A DNA stretch of 64,000 bases, from positions 366,183-430,182 of the forward strand of contig JAFKAC010000051.1 in the NCBI GenBank assembly GCA_025766275.1, read 5' to 3'. The DNA comes from Lactarius indigo. Its lineage: Eukaryota > Basidiomycota > Agaricomycetes > Russulales > Russulaceae. This document shows, one piece after another, positions 63,523-64,000 of this stretch (positions are counted from its first letter, which is position 1; every line of letters starts with the position of its first letter). Made by a program: the position numbers and the translations under genes. The notes below the pieces were generated by a model, which was not told where the DNA came from, made no database searches, and saw nothing but the letters and a program-made list of their open reading frames with translations.

Positions 63523-63546
63523 GAACTCAAAGTTACCAAATTTACG

Positions 63547-64000
63547 ATGTCGACCAGTCTCCAACCGTCCTCCTCAACTCCAAACTTTCATCCGATCTTC
63601 GAGAAAGCCTTGAAAGAGTATAAGAAGAAGACCGGAAAAGAAATCTCTACCCACCCGCTCGCAGAGGAGATAAATGGCTGCAGTTCTATCGAAGCCATCC
63701 TCACCGTACTTCAAGGGAAAGCCAACGAACTCAATCGATCCCAGACCAGCGACGAGCGACTCACGAAATGGCTTACGCCAACCGTGAATGTCCTCGATGC
63801 TCTCTCTTCCACCCTCGGTGAAGGCGTTGGCACAGTGAGCCCCAGCGTGTTACCTGATTATCGCTTGTGTCCTAACATCAATTTCAGGTATTTCCCCCAA
63901 CCAAAATAATATTTTCTGCGATGAGTATCCTCCTCGTAGTGAGTTGACTCTCCGCGTTTGATAACCCTTGATAACCCCCCATTTTCCACAGGCAGCTAAG
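63547..64000 (+). CDS. NLR-3: Goodbye-domain NLR-like gene, 5' end only
   Basis: Third array member, cut by the window edge. Exon 1 is 63547-63834, exon 2 63888-63938, and exon 3 starts at 63992. The Goodbye domain is nearly identical to NLR-1 (STHPLAEEINGCSSIEAILT), more so than to NLR-2. Introns are at identical positions in all three copies. NACHT and sensor domains are outside the window, so intactness cannot be judged. Confidence 0.85.

Larger units (their letters stand above)
57617..63546. other. Spacer between NLR-2 and NLR-3
   Basis: 5.9 kb, collinear with the spacer at 46906-52808 except for a private segment at about 59896-60297. It holds modules IV and V. No supported gene. Confidence 0.6.

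Overview
This is a repeat-rich stretch of a filamentous fungal genome, most likely an Agaricomycete basidiomycete. The evidence is small introns of about 45-65 nt with GT..AG ends, Goodbye-NACHT-ankyrin NLR-like genes, a Plavaka/CACTA-like transposase gene, and chromodomain Ty3/Gypsy plus Ty1/Copia elements. No rRNA, tRNA or CRISPR array was seen.

Left part (1-38237), a nest of transposons. Gyp1 (1-4580, minus strand) is a Gypsy element cut by the window edge. Next is an intron-containing transposase-like gene (about 4708-7151) broken by a 108-bp CACTG-ended MITE. Its last codons are interrupted by Gyp2 (7122-15135; 772-bp LTRs, target duplication CAGTT). After 229 bp of original flank comes Copia element Cop1 (15365-38237; 615-bp LTRs, duplication CATTA). 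Cop1 was hit twice by one Gypsy family: complete element Gyp4 (17709-33657; 579-bp LTRs, duplication CAATC) and an inverted solo LTR (35421-35999; duplication TCATC). Gyp4 in turn contains Gyp3 (19048-27042; 719-bp LTRs, duplication TTCTA). The order of insertion can therefore be read directly. Without the insertions, the transposase gene and the first NLR gene would be only a few kb apart.

The four Gypsy elements share a self-priming layout: the sequence just inside the 5' LTR is a perfect 10-11 nt complement of LTR sequence about 25-40 nt downstream of a TATA box, as in the Tf1/sushi group. Three of them join gag to pol through a -1 frame change at a run of five U; Gyp1 has gag and pol in one frame. 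Gyp3 and Gyp4 carry a long extension after the Pol chromodomain, with a coiled coil and four zinc knuckles, and have leaders of 716 and about 850 nt without any AUG. All four in-frame interruptions in Gyp1 and Gyp4 are UGA. Cop1 has a primer site matching the half-tRNA-iMet type known from Drosophila copia.

Right part (38238-64000), a tandem array of about 11-kb units, each a spacer plus a Goodbye-NACHT-ankyrin gene in the plus orientation. NLR-1 (41603-46905) is a pseudogene with a 384-bp solo LTR and a TAG. NLR-2 (52809-57616) has an intact nine-exon model of 1461 residues. NLR-3 (from 63547) runs off the window. The copies differ in a 21-bp minisatellite that encodes a heptad linker before the NACHT domain (8 units against 4). 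The spacers hold five diverged copies of an unidentified non-coding module with clustered GATA motifs.
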